Under the pieces are notes generated by a model that worked only from the letters and a program-made list of their open reading frames with translations, was not told the origin of the DNA and did no database searches. DNA of 64,000 nucleotides from positions 124,001-188,000 of the forward strand of contig JAKTTT010000003.1 of NCBI GenBank assembly GCA_030581615.1, read 5' to 3'. Shown here one piece after another: positions 29,251-40,826 of the stretch. The translations under genes were made by a program, and so were the position numbers. Numbering within the stretch: position 1 is the stretch's first letter; each line of letters begins with the position of its first letter. This DNA comes from Alloascoidea africana (Eukaryota > Ascomycota > Alloascoideomycetes > Alloascoideales > Alloascoideaceae).

Positions 29251-29895
29251 TACTATCATTGCTGACAGTGACTGTTAGCCACGCTATATCATATTATTCT
29301 ACCAAGCCTTTTATGCATTCGAAGTAACTTATATGAACAATACTGTATTTGGTTAATCAAGCATTGAAATTACGATTATACTGACGTGAATATCTCGCGT
29401 GCCCCGTAGACATTTTTCCATTTGCCAGTAATTCGATTCGGAGGTTAGCCTCGAGAGCCGCATAAGTGCCGCACCGTCGGGTGCACAGATCACAGGCACT
29501 CTCCCCGTTTGATTCCTCTCGAAGGGCCTCACCAGAACTAGATATCCCTTCCTTTGGGTTTGAAGTCACACATTCTATTCATATTTCTACAGTCCCAATA
29601 GTTCTTCTAGTCTCATAGGGCTAGACTAGTCTTTTCCTTCTTTCTCCTTCAGTTACGCTTTGGATCCGTTGGCCTAATTTCCGCACTTCGACTTTAGTAC
29701 TAGTTACTGAACAACTGCCAAAGCATCGTGTAACCTGATTTTAGCAGTAGAGATCGTTCTTTTTATATTTCCTACTTCAGCGCTTATCGACTTTGCCCGT
29801 CTCTCCCTAGCTCCGCACAAGGCAGCAGGTGTCTAACTTCGACTATTAAGGTTAATCCTGCACTCTTATTCCACTAGGTGACGGACTGTGTATCC
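29251..29895. other. Spacer between AZF1-like and BOI-like genes
   Basis: 645 bp. A locally GC-rich stretch near 29400-29540 has a 70-codon frame on the minus strand without family features. The last 200 bp is probably the BOI-like promoter and leader. Confidence 0.45.
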
Positions 29896-32347
29896 ATGGA
29901 AGGCCCAAAAGAGCTGTATATTACCCTTAAGGAGTTTGAGGCTCGCCGGGGTGATGAGCTTTCTCTGAAAGTTGATGATCGGGTCGAATTAATAGACGAT
30001 GACAAAGATTTCCGTGATGGTTGGTTCAGGGTATGTGTTAGTTCCTTTTGAAAGCGACAGATGATGACAACGACTAGTTGGACTTTCACTTGGATCCCTG
30101 TTAGACTTCCAGGCTAATTACCTAATACTTGCTAACCTGTTTGATTCTTAGGGAAGAAATTTGTCAACAAGCCTTACTGGTCTATTTCCTTTTGCTTATG
30201 TGGAGCCTTTTTCTACTCTCTCCCGATCTGCTTCAACAAAGGACTCACCCACAACAACTAATAGCAGGACTTTTAGCACTCAGAACTTGATGAGTAGTCC
30301 GTCCAAATCTATTAACGCTTCAGCAAGTATGAGGGCCAGTAAGGCAGATCTGAGATCTGGCCCTTCAGAATCAGCTTTGACAAGTAACCATCAGTCTTCC
30401 GTGCTTCGGACATTGTCTGACATTGATCAAGCTTTGCTTGAGATGAAACTCGGCTCAGCCCAACGTTTTGACTCGAGCGATCTTGCTGCTTCAACCAATG
30501 ATGGAAACGAGCGAGATGATGAGAGCGATTCCAGCGATGATGAAGACGATGCGTATGAAGAGATTGGACATGATGTAATGGAATGGACACCGGCAGACGT
30601 GCAACGGTATTTTCTTGCGAGAGGATTTGAAGAAGAAGTTTCAGAGAAATTTTTGCTTCACAAAATAACTGGGGCAATTTTGCTTGAACTGGAGCTGTCT
30701 TACTTGAAAGAGTTGGATGTTGCAAGCTTTGGAACTAGGTTTGAGATCTTCAAAGAGATTGAGTCTCTCCGTGCTTCTGTTAACCAAATCTCGTATCAGC
30801 CGAAAGTGTATCGAAACATCTTGCCATCCACATTAAGTAGGAATCCTTCTCAAAGGCATGTTTTGCCGGAGATTGACAATTCTGACTGGGAAGGGATCAC
30901 CCAGGAGCTTGACAACCTGATACTGGAGGGAGAACAAAAGAACAATCGATTTAAACGACGATCTTACTCATTATCCAGTGGACTGACGCAAGAAGAATCA
31001 ACATCATTAAAAACTCAAGAGTTTGACCATTTAAACAGTAGAGTTCCCAAGCTATCTCCAGAACAGCCCCATGAAGACGAAATTCTTAGTGCTGATACAA
31101 AGTCCATAGAAGCAAACAACGACAATGAAAATGATACAGAAAATCATGCTAATCCAGAACCATATGAGGGCACTCAAACTTTGCCAACACCAGATTCTAT
31201 AATCCCACAACAGAAAACAACACCAGAAACAAATTCATCGGAAGATCATACACCTGGCGATCTTAATAGTGTAGCAATAGACCGGAATCGTTCATTGTCA
31301 AGACCAAGCCGAGCAAGCATTTTTTCATCTTTGGTTTCCAGTCTCGAGAGATTTCAAAATACTGGTTTGGAGAAAAGTGGCGTTAAAGTCAACAACAAAC
31401 ATGGAGATAAAAGAGCAAACTCGGAAAGTATACCTCATGAAGAAAAAGTTATGTTATTTAAGAAACGGGCCGCCTCTGAGGCGTACAGGGCAAAACCTGG
31501 AAGAAGAGATTCAAGTTTGTGCATACCGGGAAAGACAACTCAAGAAGCATTGTTAGATATAACTCCTGAAGAATCGGCAAAAACTGCGGATTATGCCGGT
31601 TGGATGAGTAAAAGAGGTAACCCAAAGATTGGAAATTGGAAAAATCGATATTTTGTTCTTCATGGTACCAGACTGTCATATTTCAAATCGTTAAAAGATA
31701 CTGGAGAAAAGGGAGTTATTGATATTAGGGCGCATCGTGTTGTGCCAGGCGCTGAGAGCGTAGTATCTTTACTTGCTGCCAGTGTTGGACAGAATCGGTT
31801 TGGTTTTAAATTGATGCCACCGTCAATAGGGCAAAAGAAAAAAGATACGATTACAATTTCGAAGCCTTATTTTTTTGCGGTGAATACGAGAGAAGAATTG
31901 AAAGAATGGATGACGCATATCATGAAGGCCACTATTGCTATCAATAAAGATATTCCTATTGTATCCACTTGCACAACTCCAACAATTAGCCTCGCAAGGG
32001 CTCAAGAGATGTTGAAAAGCAATTCGATCCCAAGCGCCGTTCGGGAAAGGAAGAGTGGATTCTTGCCCAAGGACTTTGACACTTGTGTTTGTACTCCATT
32101 GAGTGGTGACTCTAGCAGTTTGGTTTCTCCTAACGGTTCTACTTCTGCTATATCTTACAAGACCCGCAGCACACTTTCATCACCAAATTCCGAGCAACCC
32201 CCACATATGCACAGTAATAGAACAAGCGGTACAGAGGATACACCTGTTCATGAGTATTCAGAGTTTTCATTCGAGCTGAGCGTGGATCATGGGAAACTTG
32301 GGTCCTTAACCCCGGCATCTCCTCAAGTGGCGAAGGATTCTTGCTGA
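29896..32347 (+). CDS. BOI1: SH3-SAM-PH polarity protein, BOI1/BOI2-like, two exons
   Basis: Exons are 29896-30030 and 30152-32347, giving 776 aa. The intron at 30031-30151 (GTATGT..GCTAAC..CTTAG) falls inside the SH3 domain: EARRGDELSLKVDDRVELID ... DGWFR-GRNLSTSLTGLFPFAYVEPF. A SAM domain follows at about 185-250 (MEWTPADVQRYFLARGFEEE). After a long acidic and Ser-rich region comes a PH domain at about 530-640 (YAGWMSKRGNPKIGNWKNRY, then YFFAVNTREELKEWM). This is exactly the Boi1/Boi2 domain order; those proteins bind Bem1, Cdc42 and exocyst at growing sites. The gene is probably the single pro-orthologue of the Saccharomyces pair. Confidence 0.93.
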
Positions 32348-33276
32348 TTCTAGTGGAAAATGGGTGTTCCTTTTGTGGTGCGCCAGCCTCGAAATCGATG
32401 ACTGGTTTCTGAGGCACAATCTGGCTTTGTTTTATTTTGTATTGGGAAATTGATTGGCAGTTGGCTTAATACTTTTCGGATCTTTTAGTTTTTGCTTTGA
32501 ACAACATTTGATAAAAGAAAAAAAAAAAAAGAAAAATTGGCTAAGAAGTTTTACGAGATAAAGTTGTCATGTAATTGTATTTCTAAGTATTGTTTTTTTT
32601 TTTTTTTTTTGGATTTAGTGAGAGCCCGGATTTTAAGGTATAAAGATGGAAACTTTTATGTTCTTGTTCTTGTTTTTTTTTTTTCACAAGGTTGGTATCG
32701 AGTGTAGGTTTTTATTGACAAGTAGTAGTAGTCTTGACAATTGAAATTTGCGTTGTTTCTGTTGTTTAAATCACATTGATTTGTTGGTTCAGTAGACGGT
32801 TTGGAAAATAACTCTAAGGATTGCATTTACAACGCAATGTAAGATGAACATACCAGATCTCCCATTTCCATAATTTGTGGTGGAGTTCTGTAAGTCTAAA
32901 GATTTTATGATTCTAGTCTACAATGAATTCTATCCTGGTTACATAGTCTCTCCTTATTTCTTTCCCAGACCGTCGATCCATTGATGCTTTCAAGTTCAGC
33001 TTAATCTGGAGTTTAGTATCAGCGTACCATGCATACTTTTCTTATTTCTTGTTACTATACAGAAGGAATCATTAAGAACAAAACACCCAGGACTATAAAA
33101 CGTACAGGTCAACTGCGTAGTATCTTGAATAACAAGAAGAGAAACGCGTTTCGGTAACATAATAATTGATTACTGGCTGGTGCTGTTTTCAAAGCATCTT
33201 CTTCACCAGGGGCCAACCACAACCACTCTTGCCTCTAGCCAAAAAAATGATCCGAATAATAAAAAAAACTGGGGGT
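32348..33276. other. Convergent spacer between BOI-like gene and LSM4
   Basis: 930 bp at the 3' ends of two converging genes. It has long A and T homopolymers (near 32518-32531, 32590-32610 and 32670-32684) fitting terminator or poly(A) regions. No gene seen. Confidence 0.5.
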
Positions 33277-34036
33277 CTACTTTTGTTGAACGTTTTGTTG
33301 TCTCTGATTATAACCTCCTCTTCTTGAACCACCCCGATCACCTCTATGGTTGTTGAATTGCCTGCCATCCCGTCCTCCTCTTCCACCACGATAATGATGA
33401 CCACCTCTATTTTGCTGCCATCGTTCCATATGCTGTTGGTTTTGCTGTTCTCTGACTTTTTCAATTACCTAGATATGATGGACGGTGAGCAACAATGCGT
33501 GATAACCAGTGATTATAAGAGTTGATTATACTCACTTCATCTGGCACTTTTAGAAATTTAATCTGTTTTCCACCCGGCACAATGTTAATTTTCCAACGGT
33601 CGACAACGACAACACACGCAATTGCGGGAACTTACATGATTTCCTCTAACGTAGGCCTCTGGCAAACGCATGAAAACTTCAGCGTTCTGAAAGTGGTTTG
33701 TCATGTTAAAATTTTCTCTCCCCATTTTACATCTACCAGAGAACAATAGCAATAGTAATAGCAATTAAAAGGAAAGAAACACATACAGCACTTGTCTGGA
33801 TGACCTCCTTCAGGGTCAAGTTCATGCGACTGTCAACATTTGCCAAATGCCCATTCAAGGTCTCCCCCGACTTGAGCTCGACCATGATGACCTGGCCCTG
33901 GGCCTGGTTCAGCAGCGATAACGGTAGCTACACAGGACGCCGGTTAGCACTCTGACTCTCCACATTCTCTACTCGCAAGCTCGCCAGCCCGCGAGCTCGC
34001 GAGCCCGCGAGCCCACGGCGCCGACACACTTACCAT
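33277..34036 (-). CDS. LSM4: U6 snRNA-associated Sm-like protein LSm4, five exons
   Basis: Exons are 34034-34036 (only the ATG), 33787-33927, 33636-33686, 33536-33562 and 33277-33468, giving 137 aa. The joined protein reads [20 protein letters not shown] ... [19 protein letters not shown] (Sm1 motif), [26 protein letters not shown] (Sm2 motif), then an RGG-rich, Gln/Asn-rich tail ([22 protein letters not shown]). LSm4 sits in the LSm2-8 ring on U6 snRNA and in the cytoplasmic LSm1-7 decapping ring; its tail promotes P-body assembly. Donors are GTAAGT, GTATGT, GTAAGT and GTGAGT. Intron 1 (106 bp) has TGCTAAC before its TGTGTAG end. Exon 4 is a 27-nt microexon. Confidence 0.95.
33961..34020. 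repeat. GC-rich CGCGAGC-type repeats inside LSM4 intron 1
   Basis: Degenerate tandem and inverted copies of GCGAGCTCGC/GCGAGCCC fill most of the first LSM4 intron, an abrupt GC-rich block. The unspliced intron stays open for 30 codons from the ATG and stops at the TAA of the branch site. Confidence 0.7.
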
Positions 34037-34092
34037 TTGCGAGTAGAGAAGACGCTGCGCGGGCGAGGCGCGGCCACTAGAGCCCGGCCGGG

Positions 34093-34105
34093 GGTGCACG
34101 GGTGT
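34093..34105 (-). promoter_or_regulatory. Rap1-like site (one mismatch) upstream of LSM4
   Basis: Reversed, this reads ACACCCGTGCACC, one base from the Rap1 consensus. It lies 57-69 bp upstream of the LSM4 ATG, between LSM4 and the MDM12 stop, the same distance as the DIA2 site. Confidence 0.35.
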
Positions 34106-34119
34106 GTCGAGAACCTCCC

Positions 34120-35475
34120 TCACAGCTCGAACGTGATCCATCCGGGCCACGCCAGCTCGTCGCGGATCAGCGACCGGATCTTGTCCACGAGAAACCGCTC
34201 CACGTTGCCCACGTTGCGCAGAATGGAGCCGTGGCCCTGGTAGTCGCCGATCTCGGACTCGATGTGCATCGACTTGAGAATCTCGATCCGGTCCTTCTCG
34301 GGCGCGGCCACCGCGTCGCCGGAGCTGTCGATGTCGCACAGAAAGCTGAAGTGGATGAGCTTGGACGGCTCCTCCTGCTCGTCTTCCATCCCATCGTGCT
34401 CCTTCTCAAGCCCGTCCCGGTCGTGGTCGTGGTCGTGGTCTTGGGCATCGTCTTCGCCCTTGGACTGCCCGGGAGCTCTGATGTAGGCAATTACTGCCAT
34501 AGAGCGTATTTCGATTCCCGTCACTCTCAGCTTGACAGGCAATTGCATAAAGCTGGGGGACGGATAGTTGAGCAGTAAAAGCGCTGTAAGCTCCAGTTTC
34601 ATGTCCCCTTTGTACGATATTTCAGCGACAAACTGAACGTCATCAGCGCGTTCGCTTCGCTCCAGGCTGTTGCCATTATCCGATGTGCTGCCGCCGCTGT
34701 TGCTAGACCGGGCATTACCAGTAGCGTGAGCAAGATTCTGAGGATGAACAGGAGCTGGAGCTGGAGTTGGAAAAAAGGGACTTGGGTTCCGACTCGGCTG
34801 ATCTCCTGGAGAGCTTCTCCTCGAGTCGTCGTCCAGCCCCATCACCGTGTTCATTCTCGAGTGTAGCGGCGTTCTGATGCCAGCCATGAAGGGATTGGTC
34901 GAGATGCCGTTATGGAGTATGGAATTGCCGACTCCCGTGGTGCCGGTGACGGCCGAAATGACAGGATTTGGGATCCCTCTGACGGACCGCGACGGCGACG
35001 AACCCTCGTGAAGCGCCGAGGCCACCGATCGCGGCGAAGACGGCGACGGATAGGGATAAGGATAAGGATACGGGTAAGGAGGCAGCTGCTCTGATATCGT
35101 GGAGTACGAGGAGCTGCCATTCGTACCAGCGCTGTCCTGTCTGGACATGACGGCTGGAGCACTCACACTCGCACTCGCACTCCCTGGGGCACTGGCGCCC
35201 ACGGCCGTTCTGCCCAGGGCTGCTCCGGACTCGGACTGGCTGTCATCCGCGTCGTCCTCGTCGTCCTCGTAGAACTCCTTGAAAGGGTCGCCAATGTGCC
35301 GTATCGTCACCTCGGGAGGGATCTTGCCCATCTGGAAGTTGTCCACAGAAACATACTTGATATACGGCGGCAGCGGGATTTTCTTGAACTGGTCGTCCAG
35401 AAACTTTTTAATCTTGCCGTTGAAATTAACGTGGTCTTCGTCTGTCAGCGAGTCCCAGTTGATATCTATGGACAT
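34120..35475 (-). CDS. MDM12: ERMES complex subunit Mdm12 (SMP-domain lipid-transfer protein)
   Basis: A 451-residue protein starting MSIDINWDSLTDEDHVNFNG, a near-invariant Mdm12 N-terminus, with IPLPPYIKYVSVDNFQMGKIPPEVTIRHI following. The SMP fold is split by a long low-complexity insert (about 100-290, including five Pro-Tyr dipeptides and Ser-rich runs). It resumes at DVQFVAEISYKGDMKLELTA, LLLNYPSPSFMQLPVKLRV and the C-terminal KIRSLIRDELAWPGWITFEL. Mdm12 bridges Mmm1 at the ER and Mdm34 at the mitochondrion and carries phospholipids. The ATG at 35475 is the family start; the frame beyond it is non-ATG. The sequence is distinctly GC-rich. Its stop is only 83 bp from the LSM4 ATG. Confidence 0.95.
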   Translation of the reverse strand: MSIDINWDSLTDEDHVNFNGKIKKFLDDQFKKIPLPPYIKYVSVDNFQMGKIPPEVTIRHIGDPFKEFYEDDEDDADDSQSESGAALGRTAVGASAPGSASASVSAPAVMSRQDSAGTNGSSSYSTISEQLPPYPYPYPYPYPSPSSPRSVASALHEGSSPSRSVRGIPNPVISAVTGTTGVGNSILHNGISTNPFMAGIRTPLHSRMNTVMGLDDDSRRSSPGDQPSRNPSPFFPTPAPAPVHPQNLAHATGNARSSNSGGSTSDNGNSLERSERADDVQFVAEISYKGDMKLELTALLLLNYPSPSFMQLPVKLRVTGIEIRSMAVIAYIRAPGQSKGEDDAQDHDHDHDRDGLEKEHDGMEDEQEEPSKLIHFSFLCDIDSSGDAVAAPEKDRIEILKSMHIESEIGDYQGHGSILRNVGNVERFLVDKIRSLIRDELAWPGWITFEL

Positions 35476-35598
35476 GTTTGCTGTAGCTTTGTTCCTTAGT
35501 GCTCGCGAGGCAGCAGGGAAAAGTCGAATGGGTGTGTTCTGTGAAGCAAAAAATGGGCCCTGCCAGCCTCCAGCACCACGGACCAATTATACAAAAAA

Positions 35599-37161
35599 AT
35601 GACAGCCCGATCCAAGGTCCAGAGGGCTCGGGACATGTTTTGGGATCTCGTCATGAATCCAAGCTACTCCAAATTCCTGGCCCCTTTGCTCTGGTGTTTT
35701 GACGCGCTTCTGTGCTTTGTGATCATCAAAAAGGTCCCATGTGAGTGAGTAGTACAGCTTGCGGGCGCAAAACCCCCATACCGGACATAATACTGATCCT
35801 GCTTTTGAAACAGACACGGAGATTGATTGGGAAGCCTATGTTCAACAGGTGGAGATAATACGGTCTGGAGAACTGGACTATTTTGTAAGTTTGGTCTCAT
35901 TTTCATTTACTGGGTGATTTGGCATTCTCCTAACTCTTTTCTTGACAGAACATTGCAGGAGGAACAGGTCCATTGGTGTAAGTTTTATTTGTTCAGTTAG
36001 AAAGCCATGGACACCCAATATGGCTAACTTTTTTTGGAAATGAAAAGATACCCTGCTGGACACGTTTGGATATTTTCAGCATTGTATGACTGGACATCAA
36101 AAGGAACAGATATTGTCACGGGCCAGTATATCTTCGGCGGTCTCTATTTGTTTACACTGTTTCTCGTGTTTGTGGTCTATATCCAAGCAAATGCTCCACC
36201 ATGGACATTACCCCTGTTGGTCCTTTCCAAACGTCTTCACAGTATATACGTTTTAAGACTCTTTAACGATTGTTTTACGACTCTTTTTGTGGTGGCTGCT
36301 ACTCTCTGTTTCCAACTCGCTCTGAAACATAATAATGGCCGACAACAGTCTTCCCGGAAAACAGGTTTGCTGTTTTTATTCATTGGTGCTGTAATCTACG
36401 GTTTGAGTACAAGCATTAAGATGAACGCTCTGCTCTATCTTCCTGCAGTTCTCGTTGTGACGTTTTTCACCACCCAGTCGATTCTTGGTATTCTAAGTGT
36501 AATACTGGTCATAATAATAACCAATGTGGGCGTTGCATGGAAATTTCTATTCACATCGACCCTAATAAGAAGTCATTATCTGGAGAGATCGTTTGAATTA
36601 GGCCGCAAGTTTTTCTTCAAATGGACTGTAAATTGGAGATTTGTACCTGAGGAAACTTTTCTTTCGGATGCGTTCGCTGGGGGGTTGCTTTTGCTACACG
36701 CGTCCCTACTGGTCTTCTTTGCAATTACACGATGGGCATCTCCCTCACTGACACGCTCCATTTCATTCTACAGTTTTGTATTGGAGTCTCTGGGCCTAAT
36801 AAAGCCCAATAAAGTATCGTCAACCGGTCTAAGGCCAAGTGTTGCGGCTGGGAAATACGTTTTGGCAACTTTGGTAACGTGCAATTTGATTGGAGTTCTT
36901 TGTGCGCGGTCTCTTCACTATCAATTCTACTCTTGGATCGCATGGACCTTGCCATTCCTATTCTTCCTTACCGGCTGGGGCCCGTTCATCTCTGCTCTGC
37001 TTTGGTTATCCCAAGAGTATGCCTGGAATGTTTTCCCCAGTACAAATCTAAGCTCTGCGGTATTGATCTTGTCTCTGATAACCACTGTTGGTGGGATTTG
37101 GCTCTCAGGTACATCAAAGCTGCTACAATTAGAAGTAGAATCCGACAAGAAGGAAAAATGA
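35599..37161 (+). CDS. ALG3: Dolichyl-P-Man alpha-1,3-mannosyltransferase Alg3, four exons
   Basis: Exons are 35599-35740, 35814-35884, 35949-35977 and 36048-37161, giving 451 aa. The joined sequence contains the ALG3 hallmarks [51 protein letters not shown] and LHSIYVLRLFNDCF, then many membrane helices. It also has the late HYQFYSWIAWTLPFLFF. The enzyme adds the first mannose from dolichol-phosphate-mannose on the lumenal side of the ER to Man5GlcNAc2-PP-dolichol. The C-terminus is lysine-rich (SDKKEK), suggesting ER retrieval. Intron 3 (35978-36047; GGCTAAC branch) ends in AAAAG instead of a pyrimidine-AG. The gene diverges from MDM12 with 123 bp between starts. Confidence 0.95.
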
Positions 37162-37224
37162 TACCACCAGTTACAATATACAACAGTAAATTATATATAT
37201 ATATATATTTTTACTTTTTGGTTT

Positions 37225-40002
37225 TTACCCAGCTCTAACCTCCTCGATTTCCTTAATCGCATCGGCTCGAATAGCACTTTCAGCGAAAAGTGACTTTAAC
37301 AAACTCTTGAGTTCTTCAACACTAAAGTCATACAAATCTCCTTCGTAAAATATGTCCATAATTTCGTTAACATGGCTCATTAGAATGCGATTCAGATTGT
37401 TCAGTCTGTGTCTGGATGGAATCAACCGATGAACTATTGGTCTCGATCTCTCCTCACCACCGAGTTGAGAAATCAGACTACTGCTCGGACCCGTGAGCTT
37501 GCCGAGTTTGGTCATCCATCGTGACAACACATGGGTTTCCTCCTCCGAAATATCCCCAAATGCAAACAACTCAGTTACAAATGATCCATAAACGTATTCT
37601 ACCAGGGAACAAACAATTTGTTCATAGCTGTTTGTTGATAGGCCTGTGATCGAAGGTACAAGCTCGAGAACACTGGTATCAATAGCCTTGACAATTGCAG
37701 ATATAGTACTATCGTATTTCCTACCCCGATTTTTGTCTGTACATAGAAGGAAACCGTCCATATCTGCCCATAATTTATCCAAGCTAGCCTTGATATGGAG
37801 CAGAGTCTCTGAAAGAGTAGATGCCAAACAGCTTTGAATCTGTTGTTGCACCAGCAACTGATCAACAGAGTTTCTCTTGTTCAAGGTTCCATAGAGATAT
37901 AACAAATCGTTATAAAATAAAAAGGGATTGCTGGATTTTGAATAGACCGTGCTTGAAAGAGAAATGTACAGGTTATAAAAATCCAAAATGGAGGATGCGT
38001 AAAGGCTTCCGGCACTGGTTAGCGGGTAGAGTGTGGAGTCATTTGTGGTGTTTGATAAATACTGTCCTTCAGCTAAAAATTCGTGGATGAGATCCAAAAC
38101 TTTTTCAGGGACAATGCTTGATTTGAAGCTGTTTGAGCTCACTTGGGCTTGAGTCTGAGTTTGAAAGTTGGGCGTCTTGGGCGTCTTTAAATCAATATCT
38201 CCCCAGCCCCAGGCATCTTCATCCACCTCATCGTCATCATCGTCAGCATCAATCAATTTTTTCGAGCTCTTTGTGTTTTCGAGTTTGACTTGAGGCACAT
38301 CTCCATTATCAGACAATTCGTCGTCAAACTCGACATCGATATTCCACGAATCCTCTTCCTCCTCGTCGTCTTCATCTTGAAGTACCTGTTTCTGGTTCTG
38401 TTTCTGTTTCTGCTTTGCCTTCTGGTCGTTTTTCTTTTGATCCGTCTCGTCGATATCATCATCGTCGAAATCTATATCGTTATTCCAATCATCTCCGTCA
38501 TCTTCTTCTTCTTCATCCTCGCCCCATTTCCAACTACTGCTTGTAGCCGATTCAGGTGGCTTGATATTGCTAGAATCCTGTACTTTTTCTCTTTTCTCTA
38601 CTGTAGGTGCTATTACGATCCCATCGCGTATAACCAAGTTCTGGAAATCGTCAAATGTAGCCAACATTTGGCGCATTCTCTCCAGATATCTCGAGGTTCG
38701 AATAATGACCCATGCGTTCGGGACGTCTCTTATCCAGCTTTCCAACTCGTTAAATCTGCTCCATTTTGTATCCTGAAGAAACTGCCCCAGGTCCGATATT
38801 AGCTCCGGGTTGAACGAATCAGAGGGCGCCTTGTTTTTCAAGTCGTAAGATTTTTCCAAATAGTTTGGCAGTGTGGTTGAAATCAAAGACGAGATAAATT
38901 GGGTTTTGGAGTATTTTCTCAAATCATTGTCGATTGCTTCTGGTAAACTCTTGGATACAAATGAAAGTAGATCTTTTATGGATTTTGAGGTTTGCGCGAA
39001 AGTTGATGCACTGGACTCTACCAGTTTGATAACTGTTGAGCCATTAGACTCTGACACGTTTATCGTGCCCTGAGATTCCACAAGAGGGTTGAGTAAATGG
39101 GTTTCGATAAACGCAATCAGTTTGGAGGCCAATTTAGCTTCTGGTAGAAATGTTTTCACACTGTTGTAAGTGTCTTCAAGACTCACAGTAAACAGATCGT
39201 CGACTATATATATATACGGTTAGTAAACCATCACAAACCCAGCATTGTCAACCATAAGCGCAACTGCTTACTGTGGACTTCAGAGGATACCCGTAATTCA
39301 CGATTTTCCTCGTCAACCTTTACCACGTCATTCCAAACCTGATGTAATTTTGCCAGTCCCTTTGCTCTCAATTCGCCTAAATGTCGACCCAAATCTTCAA
39401 TCAGGAAAACTGTGTCGAGTGCCGAACCGTACGATTTTACAATCTTTGTAAATGCATCGAGCTTATGCTCAGCCTTATGTAAAGTGGTGAAAAACTGCTC
39501 AAACTCGCCACATTCTAAACAGGTCTCGAGTTCTGCTTTCATCCCACGCAGAATCCATACTTCATTGAACAGCTTCTTGTTGCGTTCGTTAACCCTCCTT
39601 GCGTGCTCTATGTTGTTTGTGGTTGATGATGATGGATCAGCCATGGAGGGGAGGTGAAAGTTGGCGTCAAAAGAAATGTCACCGACAAGCGCTGGCAGGT
39701 CTCTGAGCTCATCCTAAATGCCAAAAGTTAGTTTCGCAACGACTCTCACATCTGAAGAAAAATAAGATGATATGAGGGGAACGTACTTTTGTAGCTTTGA
39801 TTCGCTTGTTGAGCTGGGACGAAAGGGTGCGAATAAAGGACAAATCACCCAACATCGTGGCGGTTTCACCCTGTGCTACCAATTCAGCCAGCGAAGTGGG
39901 TCCAACATCCGCAAGGCCGACATTGGACGGAGGCAAAAGGCCCTCGATAGCGTCTAACAGGTTCGATGCGAGCGAAGCAGAGGCGTTCATGTGTGAACTC
40001 AT
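37225..40002 (-). CDS. DSL1: ZW10/Dsl1-type ER tethering subunit, three exons
   Basis: Exons are 39787-40002, 39272-39713 and 37225-39203, giving 878 aa. Introns are GTACGT..ACTAAC..TTTAG and GTAAGC..ACTAAC..ATATAG. The N-terminal half is coiled-coil; the C-terminal block (LSRWMTKLGKLTG ... DFSVEELKSLLKSLFAESAI) is the ZW10 C-terminal pattern. The centre (about 430-560) is an acidic stretch carrying separated tryptophans: WKWGEDEEEED, DDWNNDIDF, DSWNIDVEF and DAWGWGDIDL. In Saccharomyces Dsl1 such an acidic, Trp-containing loop captures COPI coatomer. The protein thus probably anchors Golgi-to-ER vesicles at the Dsl1/NRZ complex. ALG3 and this gene converge with 63 bp between stops, including an AT dinucleotide run. 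Confidence 0.88.
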
Positions 40003-40413
40003 GGAGCTGGTGGCAGTCTCTGAGCACGATGCAGTGACGAAAGGAGGTTTGGGGGAAAACTACACCAAAAACACAGGAAGTAAAGACCAGAGAAACAAAA
40101 GCATTGTTTGGCTATCTGAATAGCTAACGAACCATTACGGAACTTGTCCGTTGGTTTAGTTTTAATCTAGCGAATTCTGACTCTTTAGAAAGTCATGGTA
40201 ATGAAAAATGGGAGCATACTTCAACTAGGATTGTCTGAATGCTAGAGACAGGACAGATGAGTTGAAGAAAATAACGGTACCCATCCACACAGATCCTTCA
40301 TTCAGCTGTCAGACATTTTTATAATCGTAAGTTCTAGCTTTTATGTGTGTTTGGGTTCAAGCGAGATTGTGACTGGAAATTACATGTCAAGCGTGCAAGA
40401 GGATGCAAACTCT
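40003..40413. other. Spacer upstream of the ZW10/DSL1 gene
   Basis: 410 bp containing the ZW10/DSL1 promoter. No gene seen. Confidence 0.4.
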
Positions 40414-40826
40414 TCAGTGCTGATAGACTACAGCAGCATTAATATATTCTCTATTGAAACCAACCTAGAAGAAAAGAGTATGAATTTCAATGCTAGCATT
40501 TGATCAGGTGCTGTTCTCTTACTCGGTGGAGGACTCAACTGTGCAAGTTAGCACCAAGACCTTTCTACTATACTGATACTCACCGGATAGCTCGTGGTTT
40601 CTTCCTCCTCAATGGAATTTGTTCTGTGCTGCTTTTTTGACAAAAAGTCATCCTTCTGGTTTAGCAGGGGACTTTTCCTGTTCGTGGGCTGGTTATACCT
40701 GATCGTTTGATCCACCTTGGCTGCGGAATTTAAGCCTCGTCTTCGTGAATTCATTCTCAATTTTGATTTATACTGTTTGAACAAGCAATCAATATCATCA
40801 AAGTAATCATCAACATTCACCGTTTT
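40414..40826 (-). CDS. Candidate small spliced gene, unrecognised
   Basis: A minus-strand frame with protein-like composition (VDDYFDDIDCLFKQYKSKLR, a basic RMNSRRRG stretch, an acidic TNSIEEEETTSYP end) runs from about 40826 to 40584. It stops at a good donor, CCG/GTGAGT. An acceptor TTTTCTTCTAG at 40465-40475 would join it in phase to a 17-codon final exon (VGFNREYINAAVVYQH and stop). The frame has no ATG near its beginning. It may start at the internal ATG 40754 (73 aa) or use a further 5' exon entering at TTAACAG. I do not recognise it. Confidence 0.35.

Noticed and set aside
29400-29560. Locally GC-rich, possibly structured segment
   Set aside because: Checked for a tRNA or structured RNA; no A-box/B-box pair, and the 70-codon frame lacks features.
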